Source of the DNA: Gaertneriomyces semiglobifer
Taxonomy: Eukaryota > Chytridiomycota > Chytridiomycetes > Spizellomycetales > Spizellomycetaceae
Direction: 5' to 3'
Assembly: GCA_025558075.1 (NCBI GenBank)
Contig: JAHLKF010000061.1
Coordinates: 1-20,114, forward strand
DNA: 20,114 bases
Shown: positions 7,387 through 15,256 of the stretch, in pieces
How positions within the stretch are numbered: position 1 is the first letter of the stretch
How the letters are laid out: each line of letters starts with the position of its first letter
The notes under the pieces: generated by a model
Databases searched by the model: none
Told to the model about the DNA's origin: nothing
The model's input: only the letters and a program-made list of their open reading frames with translations
Program-made: the position numbers and the translations under genes

Positions 7387-9879
7387 ATGACCATGATTCA
7401 CACCTTACGCCCCGATCTCACTGAGGAGGACCTTTTCTCAGTCGCCACGTGCAACCTTCGTGATTATGCCCTTACATGGCTCGAAAACTGGAACCTCTCC
7501 GCTGGAAAAGCCGACGTTATTACTCAGTGGACCCCCCTCCGTCGTGCGCTCCACCAACGCTTCATTCCCGCTGCTTATCTGGACTCTCAACGCCTTGCTC
7601 TGCGACACCTCACTCAAACCGGCACCGTCGGCGAATACAACTCCGCTTTCAAGAAAATTCGCTTAACCCTGCCAAACATGGACTCTGACGACGTTTGCCT
7701 TACTTACATTTGCGGTCTCAAACCCTCGGTTCGTGACCGCATTCGCAATCGAGTTGCCGCTGACACCCAGACCCTTGACGCCTTACAAATTGCCGCCCTG
7801 GACCTGGATGCATCAGTATACACAAAACCTCGGACTCCTGAAGCCTTTGCCGCTGCCGCCGCTGCCACGCACTCCCGTCGCCGTCCCAGGCCGGCGGCCC
7901 GTCCCTGTGACATCTGCACCCAAGGAACCCACTATGTTCGTGACTGTCCCCTTGTCATTGACGCCAAGAAACGCGCTCAGTCCCGCCCGGCCGCACATGC
8001 CGCTGAACTTGCACACGACGACAAGGACTCCGCCCCGCCCGACTCCGACGCTGACACCGACTCCGATCCCGAGGCCTTCCTTGTCTTATCGACTGACCGT
8101 GACGCGCCGCACTCCATTGCTCTCGATTCGGGCGCCACCCATAGCATCATTTGCGATCGCTTCCTTCTGACGGAATTTCAAGCTTTTCCCTCGGCCCGAC
8201 AAATCTCCGGCATCGGCACGTGCGCTGCTTACGGCAAGGGAACCTTAATCATCAACACACGTCACGGTTTACTTAAGCTTACTGACGTGCTCTATGCTCC
8301 CGAATGTCCGCGGAACCTGCTCTCCTTCGCATCATTGGCCCAGTCTCGTTATGCATTAGACTTCTCGGCTGATCTTAGTGCCGGGTGGATTACTCATCGC
8401 AAGTCGGGTGCTCGTGTAGCTGATGTCATACGTCACAATAAACTTTATTTTATTGCCGGGTACACAACCGCCTCTCCGGCTCAATATGAAGCCTACACCA
8501 GTCATCCCCGCCGCAGGTCCGCACGTCCCGCGCGTCGCCCATCCCGGTACACCCACGATTCGTCCGCGACTGCGCCCCCCGCTGCCATCACTGCGCCTCT
8601 GATGGCACAGCAACTTCACGCGTCCGACACAGTGGCACAGCACTTTCCGACAAATCGACCAGAATCGACCAATTCGACCGAGTCGACACCATCGACACCA
8701 CCCACACCACCGACACCTCCGACACCTGCGATTGTCGATGACACTGTTTATTCACCAAGTATAACGCCTACTTCACATGCTCTCTCTGACCCTGCTCCTA
8801 GTCCTGCCGACTCTGTCACTCTTAAGCTCTGGCATCTACGTTTCGGTCATCCGAGCGCTGCTAATCTCCAACTAGCGCTTCGCGCATACGGCATTTCCGC
8901 GCCCGGCACCCTTGCCACCTGCGTCGGGTGTCGTGTCGCTAAGTCCCGACGCTCCCCATTCAATCATGACAACCCCCAACCTGCAACCCGCGTCCTTGGT
9001 CGCATCCACAGCGACGTACAGTCAGTCGAGCATGACACACTCGATCACTGCCCGTACCTTGTCACGTTCATCGACGAACTTACTCGATACGCACATGTCG
9101 CCATCACCAAAAATAAACATGATGTCCCCGCTGAATTCCACGCTTTCCGCCAACATGCTGAAAACCTCCATGGCTGCAAAATCCTTGAACTGCGATGCGA
9201 CAACGGCGGCGAAGATCTGAGTCATGCCCTTGTCGGCGATCTCCGGCAGCACGGCACACGGGTTCGTCCTACCCACGCATACTCTCCCGCGCAAAACGGC
9301 ATTGCCGAGCGTTACAATCAGACGTTAATGACACAAACCCGGGCGGTCATGCTGTCGAGTCACATACCTCAGCACTTGTGGGGGGAAATCGTCGTTGCTG
9401 TCAACTACCTCCGTCAGCGCACCCCGTCCCGCGCCATCGGAAATGCAACTCCATATGAAAAATGGCATGGTTCTCCCGCGGACGTGGTGAACCTGCGGGT
9501 CTTGTGGTCCGACGCTTATGTCCATATCCCCGTCGAACGCCGTCCCCATAAAAAGCTCGAACCCCGGGCCCGTCGCATGAAACTGATCGGGTACACTGAC
9601 TCCACGGGTTACCGTTTCTACGATCCCCTGACACAGCGCATTCATCGGTCCCGCGACGTCACGTTCGATGAAACCAACTATGTCGATCCCGCTCCCGACG
9701 CTCCCGATGATGAAGTTTTTGAAGTCGAGTACATTGTTGATGAACGGATCGCACCGACGGGGGAGCATCAATATTTTGTTAAGTACGTCGGGTATTCTGA
9801 ACCTGAATGGAACGATGCGTTCAACTTACACGGCTTGTACGATTTGCAACCATGCCTCCATCCCCCATGGACAAGCTAG
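7387..9879 (+). CDS. Copia Gag-protease-integrase-chromodomain polyprotein (start frameshifted, no RT)
   Basis: In order the frame shows: a Gag body (retrotransposon Gag fold, LRPDLTEEDLFS onward); zinc knuckle CDICTQGTHYVRDC (7906-7947); protease active site LDSGATHS (about 8122-8145); GAG-pre-integrase zinc domain WHLRFGH...CVGC (about 8830-8935); and an integrase core with catalytic D, D and E in IHSDV, RCDNGGE and AQNGIAERYNQ (about 9005-9325). A chromodomain follows (EVEYIVDER ... YFVKYVGYSEPEW, about 9721-9850). The stop is at 9877-9879, and the last residues may be foreign to the element. The frame is open upstream to 7213, but the true Gag ATG (7226) is out of frame because one base present in copy 1 (after ATGGCCCG) is missing. 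The ATG at 7387 is simply the first one in frame. The protein would make DNA-bound integrase but no cDNA. It is probably a dead copy. Confidence 0.85.
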   Translation: MTMIHTLRPDLTEEDLFSVATCNLRDYALTWLENWNLSAGKADVITQWTPLRRALHQRFIPAAYLDSQRLALRHLTQTGTVGEYNSAFKKIRLTLPNMDSDDVCLTYICGLKPSVRDRIRNRVAADTQTLDALQIAALDLDASVYTKPRTPEAFAAAAAATHSRRRPRPAARPCDICTQGTHYVRDCPLVIDAKKRAQSRPAAHAAELAHDDKDSAPPDSDADTDSDPEAFLVLSTDRDAPHSIALDSGATHSIICDRFLLTEFQAFPSARQISGIGTCAAYGKGTLIINTRHGLLKLTDVLYAPECPRNLLSFASLAQSRYALDFSADLSAGWITHRKSGARVADVIRHNKLYFIAGYTTASPAQYEAYTSHPRRRSARPARRPSRYTHDSSATAPPAAITAPLMAQQLHASDTVAQHFPTNRPESTNSTESTPSTPPTPPTPPTPAIVDDTVYSPSITPTSHALSDPAPSPADSVTLKLWHLRFGHPSAANLQLALRAYGISAPGTLATCVGCRVAKSRRSPFNHDNPQPATRVLGRIHSDVQSVEHDTLDHCPYLVTFIDELTRYAHVAITKNKHDVPAEFHAFRQHAENLHGCKILELRCDNGGEDLSHALVGDLRQHGTRVRPTHAYSPAQNGIAERYNQTLMTQTRAVMLSSHIPQHLWGEIVVAVNYLRQRTPSRAIGNATPYEKWHGSPADVVNLRVLWSDAYVHIPVERRPHKKLEPRARRMKLIGYTDSTGYRFYDPLTQRIHRSRDVTFDETNYVDPAPDAPDDEVFEVEYIVDERIAPTGEHQYFVKYVGYSEPEWNDAFNLHGLYDLQPCLHPPWTS

Positions 9880-11021
9880 CAACCGCTACAACGAGCCTGA
9901 TTAGTTATTCAAAACAATCTCTTTCCGATATCATCAACAAACCTCTCTCTGCAACAGAAACCCTCACCATGGCAGTTAGTTTCCTCAATGTTGATACGAA
10001 AGCTAAATCCGAGCTAGAACAAGCAAAGACACAATTGATCAACAAGCTCCTGGAAAAGAGTCTTAGTCCCAACAATAGGGAATTCTTCACAGGTGTAGAA
10101 TTACGTCATTTCGCAGCAAGCCCTGGTATTCAGCAGCTATGCAGAAGTAGTCAAGATCTCGACAGGAAAATCAACAACGCATTGTCCGACTGGGATGCAT
10201 ATGATCGTCCTGCTCCATCCCTTGAGCTCCTCATACAAAAACAAAGAGAGCTTGATCAGGAGAAAGCTCAGCTCGAATACGAGAGAGCACGATATCAACA
10301 TTATGTACAACAGATGACTACAATTGGTTACCCTGGTTTTGACAAACTTACTGTGCCTGACGAGCGCCTAATCGCAAATCATGCTCATGTTTCACCTCCA
10401 GTGTCCGTTCCAACTTTCACCCCTATTCCGGATACTCCCACACCGACGATTCCGAAGGCAAACTATACTCCTGAGCTCTGTGGAGTCAATTCTAATCCTC
10501 CTAAACCGGAAGCTCTGGATGTCATCTATACTCCAGAGCCTCACCTCCCTGCACCACCTCCTAAACCGCGCAGTGTCATACCTCCTAAACCAGAAGTACT
10601 GGATGTCATCCATACTCCCGAGCACTCTATGCCTCCTCCTAAACCACGCAGTGTCACACCTCCTAAACCAGAAGTACTGGATGTCATCCATACTCCAGAG
10701 CACTCTACGCCTCCTCCTAAACCACGCAGTACCACACCTCCTAAACCAGAAGCGCTGGATGTCATCCATACTCCAGAGCACTCTACTCCTCCTAAACCAG
10801 AGCTACAAGATAGTAAATGTACACGCGCCGCAGAAAAGGCCGACTCATGTAAACGCTTTACTACCTCAGCTAATGATGACAAGCCACGTAAACGCCGTGG
10901 CAATACTCACGAGCTCGATGATGACAAGTCACGTAAACGCCGTTCCCTATGTAACAATACTCACGAGTTTGTAGATGACGAGCTTGAAGATGGTGAGCTT
11001 GAAGATCTCGGCAAGCTTTAG
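9852..11021 (+). CDS. Proline-repeat protein of the viral-like block, function unknown
   Basis: I do not recognise this protein (389 aa from the ATG at 9852, 384 from the ATG at 9867; I favour 9867, MDKLATATTS, because the sequence before it still overlaps the retrotransposon frame). Residues 1 to about 160 are helical and charged, with a coiled-coil-like LLIQKQRELDQEKAQLEYER. The middle is proline-rich, with four to five copies of a 26-residue unit of the type PPKPEVLDVIHTPEH / STPPPKPRSVT. The tail carries two copies of DDK-xRKRR (nuclear-localisation-like) and ends in acidic DDELEDGELEDL. Such layout fits a disordered viral scaffold or tegument-like or DNA-binding protein, but this is inference. 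It is the first gene after the retrotransposon junction. Confidence 0.7.
   Translation: MPPSPMDKLATATTSLISYSKQSLSDIINKPLSATETLTMAVSFLNVDTKAKSELEQAKTQLINKLLEKSLSPNNREFFTGVELRHFAASPGIQQLCRSSQDLDRKINNALSDWDAYDRPAPSLELLIQKQRELDQEKAQLEYERARYQHYVQQMTTIGYPGFDKLTVPDERLIANHAHVSPPVSVPTFTPIPDTPTPTIPKANYTPELCGVNSNPPKPEALDVIYTPEPHLPAPPPKPRSVIPPKPEVLDVIHTPEHSMPPPKPRSVTPPKPEVLDVIHTPEHSTPPPKPRSTTPPKPEALDVIHTPEHSTPPKPELQDSKCTRAAEKADSCKRFTTSANDDKPRKRRGNTHELDDDKSRKRRSLCNNTHEFVDDELEDGELEDLGKL
10497..10800 (+). repeat. In-frame 78-bp tandem repeats
   Basis: CCTCCTAAACC recurs at 10497, 10581, 10659, 10737 and 10788. The 10581-10737 units are spaced exactly 78 bp (26 codons), so the array stays in frame and encodes the PPKPE-DVIHTPEH-PPPKPR units. 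Confidence 0.85.
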
Positions 11022-11167
11022 CAGCCGCCTTGCGGTGCCTAGCGCGCTTTGCATGTTTTGTTTAGCAATCAAATTCAGTCTTGTTGTACTCTAATGTAAT
11101 ACATTCTTTCTATGTTAAGCCAGTACACTTATGCGATTTGGTGGCAGAATTATTTTTTTTGGGTGCG

Positions 11168-11377
11168 TTACATGCTTGTTTGACCTTTCGGAAGCCTGTA
11201 GATTCGAACAGGAATCTTAGGCAGCATCGCCCCACCGGAATGAACTGCTCTAATGGCAGACACTAACGATATGTTCATCTTCTTTGCAAGTTGACGAATA
11301 GATGGGGCAGTCAACTGTACGATTGCACCGTCGTACTTTCCATAGAACCCTTGATAGTTATATACTGACGCTGGCAT
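11168..11377 (-). CDS. Small HTH-like protein (69 aa)
   Basis: The ATG is at 11377 and the product begins MPASVYNYQGFYGKYDG. Residues about 25-45 (APSIRQLAKKMNISLVSAI) have the spacing of a helix-turn-helix, with IRQLAKKMNIS as helix-turn and LVSAIRAV as recognition helix. A TATA box (TATATAA read on this strand, 11413-11419) lies 36 bp upstream of the ATG, which supports expression. It is divergently placed to the polymerase-like gene at 11574, so a regulatory role is possible. The gene is short, and the HTH reading rests on pattern only. Confidence 0.5.
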   Translation of the reverse strand: MPASVYNYQGFYGKYDGAIVQLTAPSIRQLAKKMNISLVSAIRAVHSGGAMLPKIPVRIYRLPKGQTSM

Positions 11378-11412
11378 TGTTCTTCACTATGATCCACTTT
11401 CAGTTCACTTAC

Positions 11413-11419
11413 TTATATA
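11413..11419 (-). promoter_or_regulatory. TATA box for the 69-aa minus-strand gene
   Basis: TATATAA on the minus strand lies 36 bp before the ATG at 11377. The 196-bp interval to the ATG at 11574 therefore appears to be a bidirectional promoter. Confidence 0.5.
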
Positions 11420-11512
11420 GGAAAAACGATTTGCATCGAACCTGAACGCGTTCTAAGCTGTCTCACCTCAATCTCGATGCAGCTTTCATATTCATGCATC
11501 GCGTTTCAAAAC

Positions 11513-11520
11513 TATAGATA
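11513..11520 (+). promoter_or_regulatory. TATA-like element before the polymerase-like gene
   Basis: TATAGATA lies 54 bp before the ATG at 11574, in an otherwise AT-rich leader. Confidence 0.3.
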
Positions 11521-11573
11521 CTTCTCGTGTTCTGAAAGTAGTTCACCTTTAAGCCTTCGACTACTCAGCCACA

Positions 11574-12875
11574 ATGTCAGAACAACTCGCCAACGACGAT
11601 CTCAAAGAGTTAAAGTTTGCTTCTCGAGACCCTGCTATCAGCATTAGATATGAAGTTGCACATATTGCTCGCCTTAAACAGTTGCTTGATACTCCCAAGT
11701 TAGACAGTTCTGATCATGAAAAAATCAAGTCATACTTGAAACTCCGTTACAAGGACACGAATACCTTCAAAATCGAATACCTCTTCAGTAAAAACTCTCC
11801 AAACTGCCGCCTGTACGCGCGACACTTGGTGGGTTCACAAGGTTTTCTACGCAACATTCGCTTCTACATCTTAGAAGGTCTCTACAAGGACTACGATATT
11901 AAAAACTGTTTCCCTACATTGACTTTATTATTGAGTAGACAAAAGAAGATTGGAAAATGCGTTCAGTTAGAAAAGTTCGTCGGAGACCGTGATGACGTTC
12001 TTAAAGACACTAAACTTGACAAAGAAGCCGTCCTGAAGGCCTTGAACTCATCTTATGTACAGCCGAAAGACAAGACCATACGTGCCATTCACACCTTCAT
12101 CTACACGAAATTCGTCCCGTTCTTTCAAAACAAACCAGAATTCAAGGCGCTCTGGGCCATTACAAAGAAAAACAAACCGTTCAATACTACAGGTTCCTTT
12201 TACAGCAAGGTTCTGCAATACTATGAGAACAAGATCCTCACTCAAATCGATCTTTATGCCATGACAGCAGGCTTCTCTGTTAACAACTCAATTCTTGAAT
12301 TCGATGGATACAAGATTCTTCAAAGCGACACTAACGCCCCCTCTCTCAACCTATTCGATCTGGAAGATCATATCTTCAAGACCACTGGCTTTCGAATTCA
12401 GTTGTGTGAGAAGCCCATGACAGTCAGTAAGGAATGGCTGGAATCCCTTGACCTTGAACCATTACCCTTAACAGATACCGTCGAGAATGTCACAGAACCT
12501 ACATCTGTAATTCGCATGCCACTTTTTGATGATGGTGAACTCAACAGTCTCGTTAAAGACGCTATCGTGAACCCCACACACGATTCTATTGCGAAATTTC
12601 TTTCTGTCTTATGGAAGGATGACTTGTACTACCACAACACCGAATGGTGGTTCTTCCACAAACATCACTGGCAAAAGGACAATGGTACTCATTTCACTCA
12701 CCGGATGTTGAACGAATTTCGTCAACTTCTCGACAAGTTGACGGAGTGGCGCTCTCCTTCACAGGATGCTCCCTTGTGCAATTTGTTGAAAGTAACCAAC
12801 AACCTTATCGGAAACCGAACCTTCTACAAAAATGTAACTGATACAGCCGCTGTGTATTTCAACTGGCAACTGTAA
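11574..12875 (+). CDS. Polymerase-like N-terminal half of a viral replication protein (TVpol-like candidate)
   Basis: The ATG at 11574 starts MSEQLANDDLKEL, and 433 codons follow. A palm-like motif YKDYDIKNCFPTLTLLL is near residues 103-119, and LQYYENKILTQID ... ILEFDGYKIL lies about 110-140 residues later. This order (D-x-K/D-N-C/A-x-P ... LQxxE ... FDG) is that of the polymerase-like domains fused to D5/S3H helicases in virophages, polinton-like viruses and giant-virus relatives. I could not separate a divergent family A polymerase (TVpol) from a primase-type domain by eye. The C-terminal part (from about residue 330, DDLYYHNTEWWFFHKHHW) resembles the D5 N-terminal region that precedes the helicase. 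The frame stops at 12873-12875 with the helicase continuing one frame over. It is probably the first half of one about 850-aa protein. Confidence 0.75.
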   Translation: MSEQLANDDLKELKFASRDPAISIRYEVAHIARLKQLLDTPKLDSSDHEKIKSYLKLRYKDTNTFKIEYLFSKNSPNCRLYARHLVGSQGFLRNIRFYILEGLYKDYDIKNCFPTLTLLLSRQKKIGKCVQLEKFVGDRDDVLKDTKLDKEAVLKALNSSYVQPKDKTIRAIHTFIYTKFVPFFQNKPEFKALWAITKKNKPFNTTGSFYSKVLQYYENKILTQIDLYAMTAGFSVNNSILEFDGYKILQSDTNAPSLNLFDLEDHIFKTTGFRIQLCEKPMTVSKEWLESLDLEPLPLTDTVENVTEPTSVIRMPLFDDGELNSLVKDAIVNPTHDSIAKFLSVLWKDDLYYHNTEWWFFHKHHWQKDNGTHFTHRMLNEFRQLLDKLTEWRSPSQDAPLCNLLKVTNNLIGNRTFYKNVTDTAAVYFNWQL

Positions 12876-14139
12876 GGATTTCGAGCCCTTCCATAAGCAG
12901 TTGAACAAGAATTTAAGTCTCCTTTGCTTCCGCAACGGAGTATACGACTTGAATGCTCTTGAGTTCCGAAACGGACGTCCAAACGACTATTGTGAATTAC
13001 AAATCCAGTACGATTTCCGTCCTTACGACCCTTCGTGCTCCATCACTCAAAAACTGAAGGATACCATCACAAAGGTCTTGCCAGACAAGGAAAAGCGAGA
13101 CTACGTTCTCCAGTTGTTTGCAGCAGCTCTCGGGTGTCATACTGTTGATACATTTAACATTCTCTTCGGCGGTGGTGCTAATGCTAAATCGTGGTTACTT
13201 GGCCTCATGTGTTACACTCTTGATTGCTATGGTTTAAGTTGGAACACTTCTTTCCTTGTTCATGACATCTCCGGTGAGTCTGCAAATCCAGAACTGGCAG
13301 ACGGAAAGGACAAACGTTTCATTGAAATACAGGAATCTAAAAAGAACAAGGCTCTCAACATGGAGAACGTCAAGAAACTTACAGGATACGATCGCATCAG
13401 AGCGAGGAAACTTTATCAGAATGGCATCCAGTTTGTCATCACTGCAATGATCATCCTCTCTGTGAATGATCTACCTAAGATTGTTGAGACAGATCGTGGA
13501 TCGTGGCGAAGAATGAACGTTATTACCTTAGATTCCACCTTCGTCGATAACAAAGACGATGTTGACGAGAAAAAGCATATCTATTTGGCCGATTGTGAAC
13601 TCGAGAAGCAACATGAAGCAAACGCACCTTACTTCATGTCCATCTTGATACACTACTACAAGCGCTTTCGTGAAGAAGGAAACAAAACACCTAAAGTTAT
13701 TTGCGACAAGACCCTCAAATTCAGAAAGTCTAACGACATCTACTACAATTTCTTCAAGGACTGTTGTTCGGTCAAAGAAGGTGAACGTATTCACACTGAT
13801 AAACTATGGTCTGAATTGCTCAAGTGGGCAAAGACTCAGCAGATTTCAACTACTGAGATCACACGAATGGACATGATCAAATGGTTCAAGAAACTCAACG
13901 AGTCATATCCTATATACACCACACCTGTTGAGTACAAAGACAAACTAAGGCACACAGTTATTGTCGACAACCGTTCTATGTCAAAGGTGTCCACAGGATT
14001 TACGGGAATCCAGATGAACAAGTATCAAGTGGACAAAGAGGAAGACGATGACGAAGATAACGATTCAGAAGAAATGACGGATACACAATGGGAAGCGGCT
14101 GTAGAGGAAGCGGAGCAGGACTTCAAGAACGGCGACTAA
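12838..14139 (+). CDS. Superfamily 3 (D5-like) helicase, C-terminal half, frameshifted from the preceding frame
   Basis: Homology starts with KDFEPFHKQLNKNLSLLCF and RNGVYDLN (about 12874-12960), the standard lead-in to a D5/S3 helicase. Walker A is LFGGGANAKSW (about 13165-13195). Then come Walker B RFIEIQES (13317-13340), the B' segment VKKLTGYDRIRARKLY, sensor-type IILSVNDLP (13453-13479) and the arginine-finger region GSWRRMNVI. The residue before the Walker A lysine is Ala, where Gly is usual. The C-terminus is acidic (KEEDDDEDNDSEE). The protein would unwind DNA as a hexamer during viral genome replication. The frame is open from 12838, but its first ATG lies after Walker A (about 13207), so it cannot start a working helicase by itself. 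A +1 shift between 12838 and 12872 is needed to connect it to the upstream frame. Confidence 0.85.
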   Translation: MIQPLCISTGNCKDFEPFHKQLNKNLSLLCFRNGVYDLNALEFRNGRPNDYCELQIQYDFRPYDPSCSITQKLKDTITKVLPDKEKRDYVLQLFAAALGCHTVDTFNILFGGGANAKSWLLGLMCYTLDCYGLSWNTSFLVHDISGESANPELADGKDKRFIEIQESKKNKALNMENVKKLTGYDRIRARKLYQNGIQFVITAMIILSVNDLPKIVETDRGSWRRMNVITLDSTFVDNKDDVDEKKHIYLADCELEKQHEANAPYFMSILIHYYKRFREEGNKTPKVICDKTLKFRKSNDIYYNFFKDCCSVKEGERIHTDKLWSELLKWAKTQQISTTEITRMDMIKWFKKLNESYPIYTTPVEYKDKLRHTVIVDNRSMSKVSTGFTGIQMNKYQVDKEEDDDEDNDSEEMTDTQWEAAVEEAEQDFKNGD

Positions 14140-14161
14140 TGTAGAGGGGATGTAGAGAGTG

Positions 14162-14306
14162 TTGTAGTGTTGTAGTGGTTTTTTTCTGAAACTTTCTCTG
14201 AGATTTGGGGGGTCTGTGATTTTTTTTTGACCTCTATGTTTTTTTTTTTTAACGAAGCTCTGATAATATATACTTTTTCTGGAAAAAAACCACTACAATG
14301 CTACAA
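14162..14306. repeat. Inverted-repeat-ended element, copy 1 (MITE-like)
   Basis: It begins TTGTAGTGTTGTAGTGG and ends CCACTACAATGCTACAA, giving about 24-bp terminal inverted repeats with a few mismatches. The inside is T-rich and shares TAACGAAGCTCTGATAATAT with copy 2. No convincing target-site duplication is visible. It starts 22 bp after the helicase stop codon. Confidence 0.7.
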
Positions 14307-14591
14307 AAGTCAAGATCTGATTAGAGCCGCGAACGATCGTAAAATGGATGAAAATGGACAATGATACACAAGTAGTTCACTTGATGAGGTTCCAAGGGAG
14401 AATCGTTCGCCGTGTAGGAAAGAAGAGAAGATGAAAAAGGGCGTTTTTGGCAGGAAAAAAGGCGTTTTTTATAGTAAAAAAGGGGTAAAGGGAGTAAAGG
14501 AGGTAAAAGTGGATTTTCAATGATCAAACTTGTGCGAAGGTCTTGTTACCATATGAGGGAAGAGATAGATGAGGAGAAGCATTGTAAATAT

Positions 14592-14610
14592 TCTCTACAT
14601 GATGTAGAGA
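14592..14610. repeat. 9-bp perfect hairpin
   Basis: TCTCTACAT and ATGTAGAGA are separated by one base. The right arm is part of a 14-bp sequence (GATGTAGAGAGTGT) that also occurs at 14149-14162, just before the first inverted-repeat element. Confidence 0.7.
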
Positions 14611-14769
14611 GTGTCGAATCATGAAAGAAATTGATAAGTTCTGTCTCTGAGGTCATATGAATTGACCCGGCTTTGATGAGAACTTGCGCTTTGATGGAAT
14701 GTAGGTGTAGCACTCTTTGAACAAGAGTGTGTTGTTTACATAATATTTGTCATGTAGAGGAACGAGGAC

Positions 14770-14963
14770 ATTGCCACTTTTGTGCAGAAAGGTCGATACC
14801 TATAGCCACAAAGGAAATCGAGTGGGGGAAAGGTGTAGCACTTTTGTGCAGAAAGGTCAATTCATATGGTGACAAAGGAAATCGAGTGGGGAAAAGGTGT
14901 AGCACTTCTGTGCAAAAAGGTCGATTGATACGGTGATGTTAGAAAATCGCGTGGGGAAAGGCT
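14770..14963 (+). repeat. Three 64-bp tandem repeats (iteron-like)
   Basis: CACTTxTGTGCAxAAAGGTC recurs at 14775, 14839 and 14903, each followed by AAATCGxGTGGGG and GGTGTAGCAC-like linkers. The spacing is exactly 64 bp. A partial unit (GGTGTAGCACT) lies at about 14703. The array has no long coding frame that makes sense. Confidence 0.8.
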
Positions 14964-14981
14964 ATGCGACGTGTTGAATCT

Positions 14982-15072
14982 TATCGATAGTTCATCTCCG
15001 CGGAGTTACGGGTGACTGGGTCCGCTTTATTGATATACTATGAACTATATCGACGACGCAGAACTATCGATA
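14982..15072. repeat. Inverted-repeat cluster around ATCGAT
   Basis: TATCGATAGTTC (14982-14993) is perfectly inverted as GAACTATCGATA (15061-15072). A related GAACTATATCGA lies at 15042-15053 and a perfect palindrome CTCCGCGGAG at 14996-15005. The cluster follows the 64-bp repeats directly. Confidence 0.7.
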
Positions 15073-15092
15073 GTCGCTGCGTGGTGAAGGGA

Positions 15093-15100
15093 TATAAAAG
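15093..15100 (+). promoter_or_regulatory. TATA box candidate
   Basis: TATAAAAG in GGGATATAAAAGGGAAC is a strong TATA consensus on the plus strand. It points to a transcript through the second inverted-repeat element and the 53-codon open stretch, but no gene with an ATG is identified there. Confidence 0.4.
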
Positions 15101-15115
15101 GGAACAGCTGCCGAC

Positions 15116-15256
15116 GTAGTGTTGTAGTGGTTTATTTCGGAAACTATCTCTGAGATATGGGGATCTATGATTTTTTTTTCACCCTCATGTTTTTTTTTTA
15201 AACGAAGCTCTGATAATATATACTTTTTCTGAAAAAAAACCACTACAATGCTACAA
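15116..15256. repeat. Inverted-repeat-ended element, copy 2 (MITE-like)
   Basis: It is in the same orientation and about 140 bp long, with the same ends (GTAGTGTTGTAGTGG...CCACTACAATGCTACAA) and interior as 14162-14306, with scattered substitutions and small indels. Similarity continues a few bases past the right end (AAGTC/AGTC), so segmental duplication is as likely as transposition. Confidence 0.7.

Larger units (their letters stand above)
6659..9850 (+). mobile_element. Ty1/copia retrotransposon copy 2, lacking RT and 3' LTR
   Basis: The copy has LTR 6659-6935, PBS, leader, and a long gag-protease-integrase-chromodomain frame. Ty1/copia elements normally continue with reverse transcriptase and RNase H after the integrase; none follows here. 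No second LTR is found downstream of 9850. The right boundary is not exact: homology to a retrotransposon is visible up to the chromodomain (about 9850), after which AT-rich viral-like sequence begins. Confidence 0.8.

Noticed and set aside
6915..7394. Minus-strand 159-codon frame in the retrotransposon leader
   Set aside because: It is antisense to the LTR, leader and Gag start; its repetitive INK/GINK-like text comes from the repeated leader motifs.
12872..12900. A 29-nt intron joining polymerase-like and helicase frames
   Set aside because: It is too short, yields the wrong reading frame, and would remove the conserved FEPFHKQ lead-in of the helicase.
14321..14527. Minus-strand 68-codon frame
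   Set aside because: It is a product of purine/pyrimidine-rich low-complexity sequence, with no domain or promoter.
14727..14936. Plus-strand 69-codon frame
   Set aside because: It is encoded by the 64-bp tandem repeats, which break frame between units; it is not a plausible gene.
14770..14963. CRISPR array
   Set aside because: There are only three repeats at a fixed 64-bp period with the whole unit conserved and no unique spacers, in a eukaryotic context.
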